In this document: positions 1-8,967 of the stretch, piece by piece | Layout: each line of letters opens with the position of its first letter | Position numbering within the stretch: position 1 is the stretch's first letter | Assembly (NCBI GenBank): GCA_965200535.1 | Contig: CBDAUF010000001.1 | Coordinates: 806,001 to 870,000 of the forward strand | Direction of reading: 5' to 3' | Source of the DNA: MPNO01 sp965200535 | GTDB taxonomy: Bacteria; Pseudomonadota; Alphaproteobacteria; MPNO01 | Length of the DNA stretch: 64,000 nt | Notes under the pieces: generated by a model | What the model saw: only the letters and a program-made list of their open reading frames with translations | Told to the model about the DNA's origin: nothing | Database searches by the model: none | Position numbers and translations under genes: made by a program

Positions 1-1031
1 CTGACCCGCTCCGACGCGAGCCGGAACAGCTTGCGATAGCCCTTGAGCCCCGCCGCCAAGTCCTTCTTCGCCTTGACGAAGGCGGGCGGGTCGCAGACGA
101 CGATGTCGAAAGCGCGCCGGTCGCCTGCGAATGCCTCCATGCCGCCGAACACATCGCCGCGCACGAACTCGCACCGGGCGTTCAGCCGGTTGGCTGCCGC
201 CGCCTCGGCGCCGAGGGCGAGGGCGCGCGCCGACCGGTCGAGGCAGACGACCGACCGGGCGCCCGCCGCCGCCGCCTGGAGACCGAAGCCGCCGACATAG
301 CTGTAGGCGTCGAGCACGTCCATGCCGCGCGCAAGCGCCGCGACCCTCGCGCGGTTTTCCCTGTGGTCGTAGAACCAGCCGGTCTTTTGCCCGGCGTCCG
401 GATCGACGAGAAAGCGGACGCCGTTCTCCACGATCTCGACCGGCCCCGCGACGGGGGCGCCGACCCGCGAGACCTCCGAGGGCAGGCCCTCGAGCGCGCG
501 CGCGGCGGTGTTGTTGCGAAAGACGATGGAGCGCACGCCCGCCGTATCGAAGACCGCCTCGGTCAGCGCGTCCCTCAGCCGGTCCATGCCGGCCGTGTTG
601 AGCTGCGCCGCCGCGACATCGCCGAAGCGGTCGAGCACCAGGCCCGGCAGCCCGTCCGCCTCCGACCAGACGAGCCGGTAGAACGGGGCCCCGAACATCC
701 GGTCCCGGAGCGCGCGCGCGCGGGCGAGCCGTCCGGCGAGAAACGCCCCGTCGATCCCGCAGTCGGGATCCCGGCTCAGCAGCCGCGCGCTGATCAACGG
801 CCGCGGGTTGAACATCGCCGTCCCGAGCGGCCCGCCGGCGCTGTCCCGCAGCGCGACGATCGATCCCGGCGGCAGGGCCTTCGCCTGCGGCGTCATCGCG
901 ATCTCGTTGGAATAGACCCACGGATGACCCGCCCGCGCCCGCTTGTGGCGGCCGGGCGCAAGGCCTATGATGGGCCGGCTGCCGGCGTCGGCTGCCGGCG
1001 CCGCAGCGGGCGGTGTCGCGAAGCGGGGCAA
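1..1031 (-). CDS. Class I SAM-dependent rRNA methyltransferase, RlmI-like (C-terminus cut by window edge)
   Basis: Translation of the minus strand shows a PUA-type N-terminus (GHPWVYSNEI), then an RNA-methyltransferase body (QKTGWFYDHREN, VLDAYSYVGGFG) and the catalytic motif DPPAFVK near position 90. RlmI-family enzymes methylate a cytosine of 23S rRNA using S-adenosylmethionine. The last part of the protein lies beyond base 1. There is no ATG before the conserved GHPW block; the first in-frame ATG (about 895) would remove it, so I favour the TTG at 1031, which is uncertain. It is transcribed away from panB, with about 217 bp between the two. Specificity within the RlmI/RlmK-like family cannot be settled. 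Confidence 0.85.
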   Translation of the reverse strand, partial: MPRFATPPAAAPAADAGSRPIIGLAPGRHKRARAGHPWVYSNEIAMTPQAKALPPGSIVALRDSAGGPLGTAMFNPRPLISARLLSRDPDCGIDGAFLAGRLARARALRDRMFGAPFYRLVWSEADGLPGLVLDRFGDVAAAQLNTAGMDRLRDALTEAVFDTAGVRSIVFRNNTAARALEGLPSEVSRVGAPVAGPVEIVENGVRFLVDPDAGQKTGWFYDHRENRARVAALARGMDVLDAYSYVGGFGLQAAAAGARSVVCLDRSARALALGAEAAAANRLNARCEFVRGDVFGGMEAFAGDRRAFDIVVCDPPAFVKAKKDLAAGLKGYRKLFRLASERV

Positions 1032-1248
1032 TGGACGGTTTCCCGGTCGGTCGCGGGGCAGAGGGCCGGCGGATCGCGGCCGCCCCGCGCCGCGGTCGGG
1101 CGGCCCCGCAGCGGCGCAGCCGCACCGCACTATCGTGTCCGCCGCCGGGCAATGCAATCGACAGCGTTTTCGGTGCGGCAAAAAACGGCTAAAACTGCGC
1201 TGTCGCGCCGTTGCGGACACGGCGGCGCGAATGCAGCGAGGGGATGCC

Positions 1249-2085
1249 ATGAGCGTGACCAGCCGCGGGCAGCGCGTGACCGCGCCCGAGCTTCGCGCCC
1301 GCAAGGGCGGCGAGCCGATCGTCGCGCTCACCGCCTACACGGCGCCGCAGGCCAAGATTCTCGACCCCCACGTCGATATTCTGCTGGTCGGCGATTCCCT
1401 CGGCATGGTGATCTACGGGCTCGACTCCACCCTCGGGGTGACGCTCGACATGATGATCGCCCACGGGGCGGCGGTTCGCCGGGGCTCCGAACGCGCCTGC
1501 GTCATCGTCGATATGCCCTTCGCGAGCTACCAGGAATCCCCGGCCCAGGCCTATCGCAACGCGGCGCGGGTGATGGCCGAGACCGGCTGCGCCGCGGTCA
1601 AGCTCGAGGGCGGAGCGGAGATGGCCGAGACGGTCGCGTTTCTGGTCCGGCGGTCGATCCCGGTGATGGGTCATGTCGGGCTCATGCCGCAATCGGTCCA
1701 CGCCTACGGCGGGTTCAGGGTGCAGGGGCGCGGCGCGGAGGACGGCCGCACCATTGTCGAGGACGCGCGGGCGATCGCCGATGCGGGCGCGTTCTCGATG
1801 GTCGTCGAGGGCGTGGTCGAGCCGGTCGGCCGCGAGATTACCGACCTCGTCCAGGTGCCGACGATCGGCATCGGCGCGTCGCCCCGCTGCGACGGGCAGG
1901 TCCTGGTGACCGAGGATATGGCCGGGCTCTATTCCGAGTTCACGCCGCGCTTCGTGCGCTGCTACGCGGCGCTCGGCGAGGCGCTCGGCGAGGCCGCGGC
2001 AGCGTACGCGCGCGACGTGCGCGAACGCCGTTTCCCCGGGCCGGAGAACTGCTTCGGCGTACCGAAGCAGGCCCGGCTCGCCTGA
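1249..2085 (+). CDS. panB: 3-methyl-2-oxobutanoate hydroxymethyltransferase (PanB)
   Basis: First committed step of pantothenate synthesis: transfer of a hydroxymethyl group from methylene-tetrahydrofolate to alpha-ketoisovalerate. The 278-residue product is normal for the family. It carries the N-terminal VALTAYTAPQA block, the metal- and substrate-binding DSLGMV loop, KLEGG, PVMGHVGLMPQS and the late GIGASP motif. The ATG at 1249 is chosen over upstream in-frame codons because it follows GAGGGG at ideal spacing and because homologues begin just before the TAYTA block. It ends 21 bp before panC and is co-directional, so the two probably form an operon for pantoate and pantothenate production. 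Confidence 0.96.
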   Translation: MSVTSRGQRVTAPELRARKGGEPIVALTAYTAPQAKILDPHVDILLVGDSLGMVIYGLDSTLGVTLDMMIAHGAAVRRGSERACVIVDMPFASYQESPAQAYRNAARVMAETGCAAVKLEGGAEMAETVAFLVRRSIPVMGHVGLMPQSVHAYGGFRVQGRGAEDGRTIVEDARAIADAGAFSMVVEGVVEPVGREITDLVQVPTIGIGASPRCDGQVLVTEDMAGLYSEFTPRFVRCYAALGEALGEAAAAYARDVRERRFPGPENCFGVPKQARLA

Positions 2086-2106
2086 TCCGGCAGCCGCCGG
2101 ACCGCA

Positions 2107-3003
2107 ATGCCGGTGGGAGCGGGCGGCGTGCAGGGGCATGGCGATATCGAGATCGTGCGCTCGACCGAAGCGGTGCGCCGCCGCGTCGCCGCCTGGCGGC
2201 GGGACGGGGTCTCGGTCGGGCTGGTGCCGACGATGGGCGGCATCCACGACGGCCATCGGGCGCTGATCGAGGCCGCCGCCGCGGGCTGCGACAGGGTGGT
2301 GGCCAGCCTGTTCGTCAACCCGAAGCAGTTCTCGCCCGGCGAGGATTTCGCCGCCTATCCGCGCGACGAGGCGCGCGACGCCCGGTCGATCGCGGCGGCG
2401 GGCGGGGATCTGCTGTTCGCACCCGCGGGTTCGTGCGTCTACCCCCAGGGTTTCGCCACCGCGGTCACCGTCCGCGGCCTGACGGAGGGCCTGTGCGGCG
2501 CATTCCGGCCGGGGCATTTCGAGGGCGTGGCGACGGTGGTCGCCAAGCTGTTCGTCATGGTCGGTCCGGACGCAGCCTGGTTCGGCGAGAAGGATTTTCA
2601 ACAACTCCAGGTGGTGCGCCGGCTCGCCCGCGATCTCGACCTCGGGATCGCTGTCCACGGTGTGCCCACCGTCCGCGAACCGGACGGGCTCGCCCTGTCG
2701 TCCCGCAATGTTTACCTAGACGCCGCCGAACGGGCCGCCGCGCCGGCGCTCCACCGCGCCCTCGCGGCGCTCGCCGGGCGGGCCGGAGCGCCCGGCGCCG
2801 ACATCCCCGAAGCCATCCGGGACACCGAACGGTCGATCGCCGGGGCCGGGTTCGGGCCCATCGACTATGTCGCGGTGGTCGACAGCGATACGCTGCGGCC
2901 GGTCGAAGCGCCGATCGCGGGAGACGCGCGCGCCCTCGCCGCCGCCTGGCTCGGCAAGGCCCGGCTGATCGACAACGTGCCGGTGACGCCGCGCCGGGGC
3001 TGA
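2107..3003 (+). CDS. panC: Pantoate-beta-alanine ligase (PanC)
   Basis: ATP-dependent condensation of pantoate with beta-alanine to give pantothenate. The 298-residue protein shows the nucleotidyltransferase signature VPTMGGIHDGHRALI, a HIGH-like site with GIHDGH. It also has LFVNPKQF, the FEGVATVVAKLF block, FGEKDFQQL and the late ALSSRN motif. Length fits the family. It lies directly after panB. A PanE/ApbA-type reductase occurs 27 kb away but in a catabolic context, so it need not be the dedicated third enzyme of this pathway. Confidence 0.96.
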   Translation: MPVGAGGVQGHGDIEIVRSTEAVRRRVAAWRRDGVSVGLVPTMGGIHDGHRALIEAAAAGCDRVVASLFVNPKQFSPGEDFAAYPRDEARDARSIAAAGGDLLFAPAGSCVYPQGFATAVTVRGLTEGLCGAFRPGHFEGVATVVAKLFVMVGPDAAWFGEKDFQQLQVVRRLARDLDLGIAVHGVPTVREPDGLALSSRNVYLDAAERAAAPALHRALAALAGRAGAPGADIPEAIRDTERSIAGAGFGPIDYVAVVDSDTLRPVEAPIAGDARALAAAWLGKARLIDNVPVTPRRG

Positions 3004-3035
3004 CACCGACGGAAATTCGACGGGAGAGTTGATCG

Positions 3036-3710
3036 ATGTTCTACGAGCCCGGCAAGACCGGCCACGGCCTGCCGCTCAACCCCTACAAATCCATCGTCGT
3101 GCCGCGGCCGATCGGCTGGATCTCGACGCTCGACGCCGACGGCGTGCCCAACCTCGCGCCGTTCAGCCAGTTCAACAATCTGGGCTACGATCCGCCCTAT
3201 GTGATGTTCTCGGCCAACCCGAAGCCCGGCGGCGCGCCCAAGGACAGCGCGCTGAATGCCATGCAGACCGGCGAGTTCGTGTGCAACATGGCGACCTGGG
3301 CGCTGCGCGGGGCGGTCAACACCACCGCCCAGTTCGTCGATGCGGGCGTCGACGAGATGGCGTTTGCCGGCCTCGAGCCGGCGCCTTCGATCCTGGTGAA
3401 GCCGCCCCGGGTCGCCGCTTCGCCGGTCCATCTCGAATGCCTCTACCACGCCTCTATGGTGCTGCCCGGACGCACGGTGGAAAACACCGCCCACGTGGTG
3501 ATCGGACGGGTGATCGGTGTGCATGTCAGGGACGATGCGCTGACCGCCGACGGGAAACTCGACATCGCCCGGCTGCGCCCGCTCGCCAGGCTCGGCTACC
3601 ACGACTACACCGCGGTCGACAGCGTGTTCGCGATGGCGCCCGAAGGACCGAACGCCGAGCAGCTCCGCCGCGGGATGGCCGGCGAACCCAAGGGCGAGGC
3701 GGCGGAATAG
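3036..3710 (+). CDS. Flavin reductase family protein (FMN-binding split barrel)
   Basis: The 224-residue protein begins with the typical IVVPRPIGWIST strand and SQFNNLGYDPP, followed by the LECLYHASMVLPG and HVVIGRVIGVHV strands of the split-barrel flavin-reductase domain. Such proteins bind FMN; some supply reduced flavin to a monooxygenase, others are short oxidoreductases of unknown role. GGGAGAG lies 9 bp before the ATG. It follows panC by 32 bp and may be co-transcribed, though no functional link to pantothenate is evident. The substrate is unknown. Confidence 0.85.
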   Translation: MFYEPGKTGHGLPLNPYKSIVVPRPIGWISTLDADGVPNLAPFSQFNNLGYDPPYVMFSANPKPGGAPKDSALNAMQTGEFVCNMATWALRGAVNTTAQFVDAGVDEMAFAGLEPAPSILVKPPRVAASPVHLECLYHASMVLPGRTVENTAHVVIGRVIGVHVRDDALTADGKLDIARLRPLARLGYHDYTAVDSVFAMAPEGPNAEQLRRGMAGEPKGEAAE

Positions 3711-3780
3711 AGCCGGCTCCGGGCACGGCGCCGCAAACCGTTGTCACGTTCGCCGCCAGCCTGTATATCGGCAGCCGCGC

Positions 3781-3857
3781 GCGCCCGTAGCTCAACTGGA
3801 TAGAGCACCTGACTACGGATCAGGAGGTTGGGAGTTCGAATCTTCCCGGGCGCGCCA
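3781..3857 (+). tRNA. tRNA-Arg (anticodon ACG)
   Basis: A full cloverleaf can be folded. The 7-bp acceptor stem GCGCCCG/CGGGCGC is followed by discriminator G and an encoded CCA at 3855-3857. The anticodon stem CCTGA/TCAGG encloses the loop CTACGGA, giving anticodon ACG at 3815-3817. The T arm contains GTTCGAATC. The ACG anticodon is normally edited to ICG and reads CGN codons. tRNA-Arg genes are common phage attachment sites, but I see no second copy of its 3' end next to the integrases at 12-14.5 kb. Confidence 0.97.
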
Positions 3858-4329
3858 TTTATCCTCTTGATAACGGAGAGAAATCCAGAGCCCGGTTCAA
3901 TCGGGCGGCGGTTCAATCGGGCCGCACTGAGAATTCACGCTTGGCAAACGAGCGGCAAAATCGGCCGCCCTCTCGCCTCCCCGGTTTCATGAACCCCCCG
4001 GCAACCCGCCCCGCACCCGCCATGCCCCCACATCTCGCGAGCCTGGCAAATCTACCCGGTTTCACGTCCCGCGTCAAGCAGTAAATTTCCTATTGAGATA
4101 AATTTTTCACACAAAAGGCCTATTTCCTGCCATATCATACCCTGTTCAGGCAATTCACCACCGCGGAAGTCCGTGCGCCGCGCGGTCCGGCAGAGATCGA
4201 AGGCCCCGCGACGCCATCGTCACCCGTGCGATGCGCCGCCCGCCGGGCTCGGACAGACCGGCTCTCTGCTGCGCTCCGGTCGGGATGACGAAGGAGAGCG
4301 CGGGAGGGCAGCCCCCTCCCGCGCTGTTC
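3858..4329. other. Non-coding stretch between tRNA-Arg and autotransporter remnant
   Basis: No convincing coding sequence. It holds the 14-bp tandem repeat, then an unusually A/T-rich patch (about 4078-4140), then GC-rich sequence that resembles flanking DNA of the remnant at 4330. I see no integrase fragment, terminator or att duplicate here. Confidence 0.5.
3893..3922 (+). repeat. 14-bp tandem direct repeat downstream of tRNA-Arg
   Basis: CGGTTCAATCGGGC occurs at 3893-3906 and again at 3909-3922, a period of 16 bp, 36 bp after the tRNA. It contains GTTCAATC, which resembles a tRNA T-loop sequence but does not match this tRNA. It may be scar sequence from recombination at the tRNA. Confidence 0.7.
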
Positions 4330-4787
4330 TCAGAACCCGGTATCGAGCCGCAGCATGACACCGTGTTCGGCGGGGCCGGCGGCGTCCTTCCGGTGTTCCA
4401 GCGCGAGGTTGGTCCGCACCGGGCCCTCCAGCGCGACGCCCGTGCGCACCTGGTGCGCGTCGTCGTCGGTGAGCGAGAACTCCGCGTACGGGCGCAGCAT
4501 CTCGCGGTGCGCGATCAGGCCCGGGACCTGGATGCCCCACGAGATGCGCCGCAGGTTCCCGCTCCTCGGCATCGCCGTCCAGCGTGCCCAGGAGGCCGCT
4601 CTCGCCCTGCTGTGCGCCTGACGCGCCCCAGCCCGGCGACGGCGCGAACGCGAGACCCGTCCCGTCGGCCCTCGCACGCAGGCCCACCGCGGCCCGCACG
4701 CCCCGCTCGCCGAACCCGGCGCCGGTCGTCTCCGCCGTGTCCCAGCGGCCTTGCGCGCCGTCCCTGCCTCGACAACGTCCCGTTGAT
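4330..4787 (-). pseudogene. Remnant of an autotransporter outer-membrane beta-barrel domain
   Basis: The last 75 or so codons on the minus strand read as the C-terminal strands of an autotransporter barrel. They show a SWGIQVPG strand, RPYAEFSL, RTGVALEG and the ending HGVMLRLDTGF, with the terminal Phe that such barrels use for outer-membrane assembly. The preceding part (GFGERGVRAAVGL, GTGLAFAPSPGWG) continues in a different frame, so a frameshift lies near 4555-4575. Passenger domain and signal peptide are absent. The fragment abuts the 3' end of the IclR gene, suggesting a deletion joined them. It is probably non-functional. Confidence 0.7.
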
Positions 4788-5729
4788 TCAATCACACGCG
4801 GAATATGCGCAAACGGCGGCCCCGGCCTCGGCTGTCTCAAGCCGGCCGGACTGGCGCTCTCTATCTCCGGCCGGCCCTCTGCAGCCGTCGCTCGCATATC
4901 CGAGGTCACGGGACAGACGGTCCGCGAACCCTTGCAACTCCTTTGCCGCGGTTCCATCCCAGGCGACGTCGAGCGTTTCCTGCCGCCCCATGACCCCGAC
5001 CACCGTCGACAGGTCGCCCTTGTGGTCGAATATCGGCGCAGCCATTGCGTTGACTCCGGCGAACAGCGCTCCCCTGACCCGGGCCAGCCGGCGCCCGCGC
5101 ACCTCCTGCAACAGCTCGTCGCGCTGGCGCCTGGAGAGGTCGACGGCGGCAGTGGGCTGGTGTCGCGGCCGCTTCCTGTCTTGCTCGTCGAAATGATCGA
5201 CCCGGGCCGACGGCATGTAGGCGGCAAAAACCTGTCCTGCCGCAGTGGACAGGAAAGGCAGGACGGAACCGACCCGGATATTGAGGGTGACGGGGCGCGC
5301 GCTCTCTTCAAGACCGACGCACGTCACGCCCATGTCGCCCCAGACCGCCAGGAAGACGGTCTCGTCCACCCGGTCCCGGAGTTGCGGCAAGGCCTCGTAG
5401 GCAACCCTGATGGGGTCGATGCGGCGGAGGCCTGCGAGACCGATCGAGACGGCGAGCGGGCCGATATTGTAGGCGCCGTTCCGTTCCGGCTGTGCGACCA
5501 GCCCGGTTCGCGTCAGGCTGATCAGATAGCGGTGCACCTTGGCGCGATGCATTCCGGCAGCCTCGGCAAGCGCGCCGAGCGGCATTTGCCCGCCGCCCTC
5601 GGCCAGCGCACCGAGAATCGCGGCAGCGGTCTCGACCGACCCGATCCCGGGCCGGTTCCGTTCCTCGCCGGGCATATCGGTCGACTCCGTGGGTTGGATA
5701 CCGGTCGATGGCCAACCCGGTTGACTCAT
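4788..5729 (-). CDS. IclR-family transcriptional regulator
   Basis: An N-terminal winged helix-turn-helix (residues about 29-85; PLGALAEAAGMHRAKVHRYL) precedes the IclR effector domain with AGQVFAAYMPSA and the conserved GVNAMAAPIFD stretch. The family mostly controls aromatic and carboxylic-acid catabolic genes by binding a small ligand. At 313 residues it is longer than the usual 250-280. The final 38 or so residues after RDLGY look unrelated to the family and run up to the autotransporter remnant, so the native stop was probably lost by deletion. It is divergent from the damaged catabolic genes starting at 5978 and is their likely regulator. Confidence 0.88.
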   Translation of the reverse strand: MSQPGWPSTGIQPTESTDMPGEERNRPGIGSVETAAAILGALAEGGGQMPLGALAEAAGMHRAKVHRYLISLTRTGLVAQPERNGAYNIGPLAVSIGLAGLRRIDPIRVAYEALPQLRDRVDETVFLAVWGDMGVTCVGLEESARPVTLNIRVGSVLPFLSTAAGQVFAAYMPSARVDHFDEQDRKRPRHQPTAAVDLSRRQRDELLQEVRGRRLARVRGALFAGVNAMAAPIFDHKGDLSTVVGVMGRQETLDVAWDGTAAKELQGFADRLSRDLGYASDGCRGPAGDRERQSGRLETAEAGAAVCAYSACD

Positions 5730-5977
5730 TGAGCGTAACAGATCACATCTTCTATGACAAGCAAGTCACCTCGATCCGCTCTGTCGCAAGGAAAACGGGA
5801 GGCCTCCCCTGACCCGGACCGTCGAGGACCAGCCATCGGGCGACGCACCGGGGATCGATCCGCGGTCTGCGGGGCGCCGGCTTCACCGCGGTGGAGAGCA
5901 CGCGCTATTCTTGGGAGGAGGGCGGCCCGCGATCCGGGCAGGGAACAGGGCGGCGACGCACCGGAAAGGAGGCGGGG

Positions 5978-6921
5978 ATGCAGTTCGTTGGCATTGAGTC
6001 GGTTGTTTTCGGGACCTCCGATCTTCCGGCGGCCGGAAAATTCTTCGCCGACTGGGGCCTGAAGACGGTCAAGAACGGGCGCTCGGAAAAGATATTCGCG
6101 ACCGAAATCGGCAGCCGCGTGGTCGTCCGGGCCGAGGGTGCGAAAGGCCTCGCATCGCCGTTGAGCCCGGCCGGCGGGTTCCGCGAGGTGATCTGGGGGG
6201 TCAAGGGAAAGCGCGATCTCGCGCGGATCGCCAGGGAGCTCGGCGCCGACCGGGAACTCAGGACCGACCGCGACGGGACGATCCATACCCACGACCCGAA
6301 CGGGATCGGCATCGGCTTCCGGGTGTGGCCGCACCGCAAGCGGCTTTCGGTGAAGGCGGCCGCCTTCAACACCGGTATGGAGCGGGCGCGGGTCGACACC
6401 CCGGCGCCGCTCTACGACGAGGGAGCCAGCCCGCTCGGGATCGGCCATGTGGTCTTCCTCGCGGCGGACATCGAGGCGGGCGAGACGTTCTATCGCGAAA
6501 GGCTGGGATTCCGCCTGTCCGACCGGTATTCCGGGAACCGGGCGGTGTTCCTCCGCTGCTCGCCCGAGAACGAGCACCACAACCTGTTCTTCCTCAACAC
6601 CAACGGGCCAAGACCGAGCTCCAGCACGTCGCCTTCCAGGTGCGCGACATCCACGAGATGTTCGGCGGCGGGGTGCGAATGAAGCAGCTTGGCTACAAGA
6701 CCGATATCCGTCCCGGGCGCCACCCCGTGTCCTCGGCCTATTTCTGGTATTTCAAGAGCCCGCTCGGCGGGGCCGTCGAGTACTACGCCGATTCCGACTA
6801 CGCGACCGAGGCATGGAAGCCCCGGACCTTCGAGGGTCTGCGGTTCTCCCAGTGGCACGTCCAGGACGGCGTCGGGCCGGCCGTCGGAGGGCGGGTCAAG
6901 GAAGAACGGCCGGCCGACTGA
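5978..6921 (+). pseudogene. VOC-fold (glyoxalase/extradiol dioxygenase superfamily) protein, frameshifted
   Basis: The ATG follows an excellent GGAAAGGAGG site. Two VOC modules are visible: SVVFGTSDLPAAGKFF at the N-terminus and GIGHVVFLAADIEAGETFY in the middle. The frame fails near 6608. The original frame reads LNTNG then nonsense, while the +1 frame resumes with KTELQHVAFQVRDIHEMF and runs to the stop at 6921. One missing C in GGGCCAAGACC would restore GGGCCCAAGACC, giving a product of about 314 residues. Family members include ring-cleavage dioxygenases; the substrate is unknown. It heads a run of co-directional genes, several also broken. Confidence 0.85.
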
Positions 6922-6939
6922 GCCTAAGAGGACGCAGCC

Positions 6940-7263
6940 ATGGAAGAAAGGCCACGCTAAGTTCACCGCACGCTCAACACCGACCCTAGCGATTACGAAA
7001 AGGCGTTGAGCCGTACGCTGTTCGGAATTCTGAGCAAGAGCATCCACGATCTTCCCGGGATCGTGCGGGCGCTCGACGAAAGCGATCTGCGGCCGCCCGA
7101 GGCCGATCGCTGGACCGAGGAGATTTTCGCCGCAGAGATGGAGCGGTTGGGCGCCTATCCCAACAGCAGCGGCGCCCCGTTGGGCGAGCATCCGTCGGGC
7201 ATCGTTCCGCCCGGCACCTCGACCCGCGAGCGGCCGCCGAAGGGCGGGCACGGGAGGCACTGA
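6940..7263 (+). pseudogene. Small conserved-looking protein with an in-frame TAA near its start
   Basis: The ATG at 6940 gives MEERPR, then TAA at 6958-6960. The same frame continues without another stop for 101 codons (VHRTLNTDPSDYEKAL, GILSKSIHDLPGIVRAL, RWTEEIFAAEMERLG) to 7263. A TAC/TAT to TAA change at codon 7 explains the pattern. A short product could still begin at the ATG at 7006 (85 residues). The pattern WTE-x2-F-x2-E-x2-x-LG resembles small helix-turn-helix-like proteins I recall being encoded beside Rieske oxygenases; that assignment is tentative. It ends 1 bp before the Rieske gene. Confidence 0.6.
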
Positions 7264-7264
7264 G

Positions 7265-8314
7265 ATGGACGGCACGCAGATCCGGCAAGACCATCAAGAC
7301 CATGTCGACCGCCTGCTGGCGACGGGGATCCGCAATCGCTGGTGGTGCATCGGCCCCTCGGCGATGGTGCAGGACACGCCGGTCGCGCTGACCCGGCTCG
7401 GCGAGACGCTGGTCGCGTGGCGCGACGAGGCGGGCAAGGTCAACCTGGTCGAGAACCGCTGCCCGCATCGCGCGGCGGCGCTCTCCATGGGCAAGGTGAT
7501 CGACGGCAGGCTCACCTGCCGCTACCACGGCGTGCAAATCGGCGGCGACGGGAACGTGCTCGACGTGCCTGCCTTCCCGGGCTGCGAGCTGGTCGGGCGG
7601 GAGCTGGTGAAGGCCTATCCGACGGTCGAGCATTTCCAGGCGATCTGGGCCTGGTTCGGCGACGAGGCGCATGCCGAGCCGCCGCCGATCGATCTGCCCG
7701 AGGAACTCACTTCGCCGGAATGGACCGGCTTCCTGGTGTCGACCACCTAGCACGGCAACTACCAGTACGTGCTCGACAATTTCGTCGATATCATGCACCC
7801 GCCCTATCTGCACGACGACACCTATACGCTGGCCTATGGCGACAAATCGGACGTCGTCCAGATCGACGATACCGAGACGGGCTTCATCGTCCGCCGCCAG
7901 GAGGACAAGGAGAGCAACGTCGAGCGGATGGAGTTCGTTGCCTGCAACAACGCCCATGCGCGGGTCGGCGTCTACATTCCGCCGGGCGGCGGTCCGGGCG
8001 GGTTCCTCCGGATCATCGCCACGGTGGTGCCGATCGACGAGAACTCGAGCCAGTTCAACGCCTGGCGGATGCGCAAGCTGGACGGCTGGCAGGGCGCCAT
8101 GTTCCGCTTCATGTTCAACAACATGTACGAGCCGCTGACGTGGGAGGTGATCGAGCAGGACCGCGAGATTCTGGAAACGCTGCCGCCCTGGCCGGCGCCG
8201 GAGAACCTGTACCAGCACGACCTCGGCGTCGCCCGCCTCCGGCGCTACTACCGCAAGGAGGCCGAGGCGCAGGTGGATGCGCTCGAACGCCTTGCCGCGG
8301 GGCAGGCGGGCTGA
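7265..8314 (+). pseudogene. Rieske non-heme iron oxygenase, interrupted by an in-frame TAG
   Basis: The ring-hydroxylating or demethylating oxygenase alpha subunit of about 349 codons. The Rieske [2Fe-2S] motif is complete: CPH around codon 67 and CRYH around codon 86. The catalytic domain has the mononuclear-iron ligands in DNFVDIMHPPYLH. Between them TAG at 7748-7750 splits the gene into a 161-codon Rieske part and a 188-codon catalytic part, in one frame. A single change, such as Trp TGG to TAG, accounts for it. No reductase gene is adjacent. Unless suppressed, the stop leaves a non-catalytic fragment. Confidence 0.88.
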
Positions 8315-8335
8315 AGCGCGGCAGGGCTTCCGAGG

Positions 8336-8956
8336 ATGCTGAAGATCTGGGGCCGCGCCAACTCGATGTGCGTGCAGAAGGTGCTGTGGTGCTGCGGTGA
8401 AGCCGGCATCCCGTTCGAGCGGATCGACATCGGCGGCAGGTTCGGCGGCAACGATTCGCCCGAATACAGGGCGCTCAACCCCAACGGCGTGATCCCGACG
8501 ATAGACGATGACGGCTTCGTCCTGTGGGAGTCGAACAGCATCGTGCGCTACCTTGCCGCCAAGCACGATGCGGGCAATCTGTGGCCTGTCGATGCGGTCG
8601 AGCGCGCCGATGCCGAGCGCTGGATGGACTGGCAGCTCTCGACCGTCTATCCGCACATGCCGACGATTTTCCTGGGGTCGATCCGCACGCCCCCCGGGAA
8701 GCGGGATGTGGCGGCGATCGGGGCGGCGATAGAGCGCGTGAGCGAAGCGCTCGCGGTACCGGAGACACGTCTCCGCGACCGCGATTTCCTCGCCGGCCCC
8801 CGCCTGACCGTGGCCGACATTCCGCTCGGCATCTCCATCTACCGCTTCTTCAAGATGGCCGCCGACCGCCCGTCCTTCCCGAACATCGAGGCGTGGCAGT
8901 CGCGGCTCGAGTCCCGCCCGGCGTTCGAAGCGTTCGTCGCCGGACCGCTGCATTGA
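8336..8956 (+). CDS. Glutathione S-transferase family protein
   Basis: The 206-residue protein starts with a thioredoxin-fold N-terminal domain. NSMCVQKVLW lies at the position of the catalytic loop, followed by the cis-Pro segment GVIPTI and the glutathione-gamma-Glu-binding ESNSIVRYLA. An all-helical C-terminal domain follows, with the LTVADI N-cap motif. In catabolic clusters GSTs often cleave ethers, dehalogenate or isomerise ring-cleavage products. It is undamaged, overlaps the start region of the aldolase gene and sits between two damaged genes. Confidence 0.9.
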   Translation: MLKIWGRANSMCVQKVLWCCGEAGIPFERIDIGGRFGGNDSPEYRALNPNGVIPTIDDDGFVLWESNSIVRYLAAKHDAGNLWPVDAVERADAERWMDWQLSTVYPHMPTIFLGSIRTPPGKRDVAAIGAAIERVSEALAVPETRLRDRDFLAGPRLTVADIPLGISIYRFFKMAADRPSFPNIEAWQSRLESRPAFEAFVAGPLH

Positions 8957-8967
8957 TGGAGATTGCA

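Noticed and set aside
363..3032. 889-codon plus-strand open frame over methyltransferase, panB and panC
   Set aside because: No recognisable domain; PanB and PanC are unmistakable in other frames.
3605..3916. Minus-strand ORF of 103 codons across the tRNA gene (contains KIRTPNLLIRSQVLYPVELRA)
   Set aside because: It is the antisense translation of tRNA-Arg, a familiar spurious protein in annotations.
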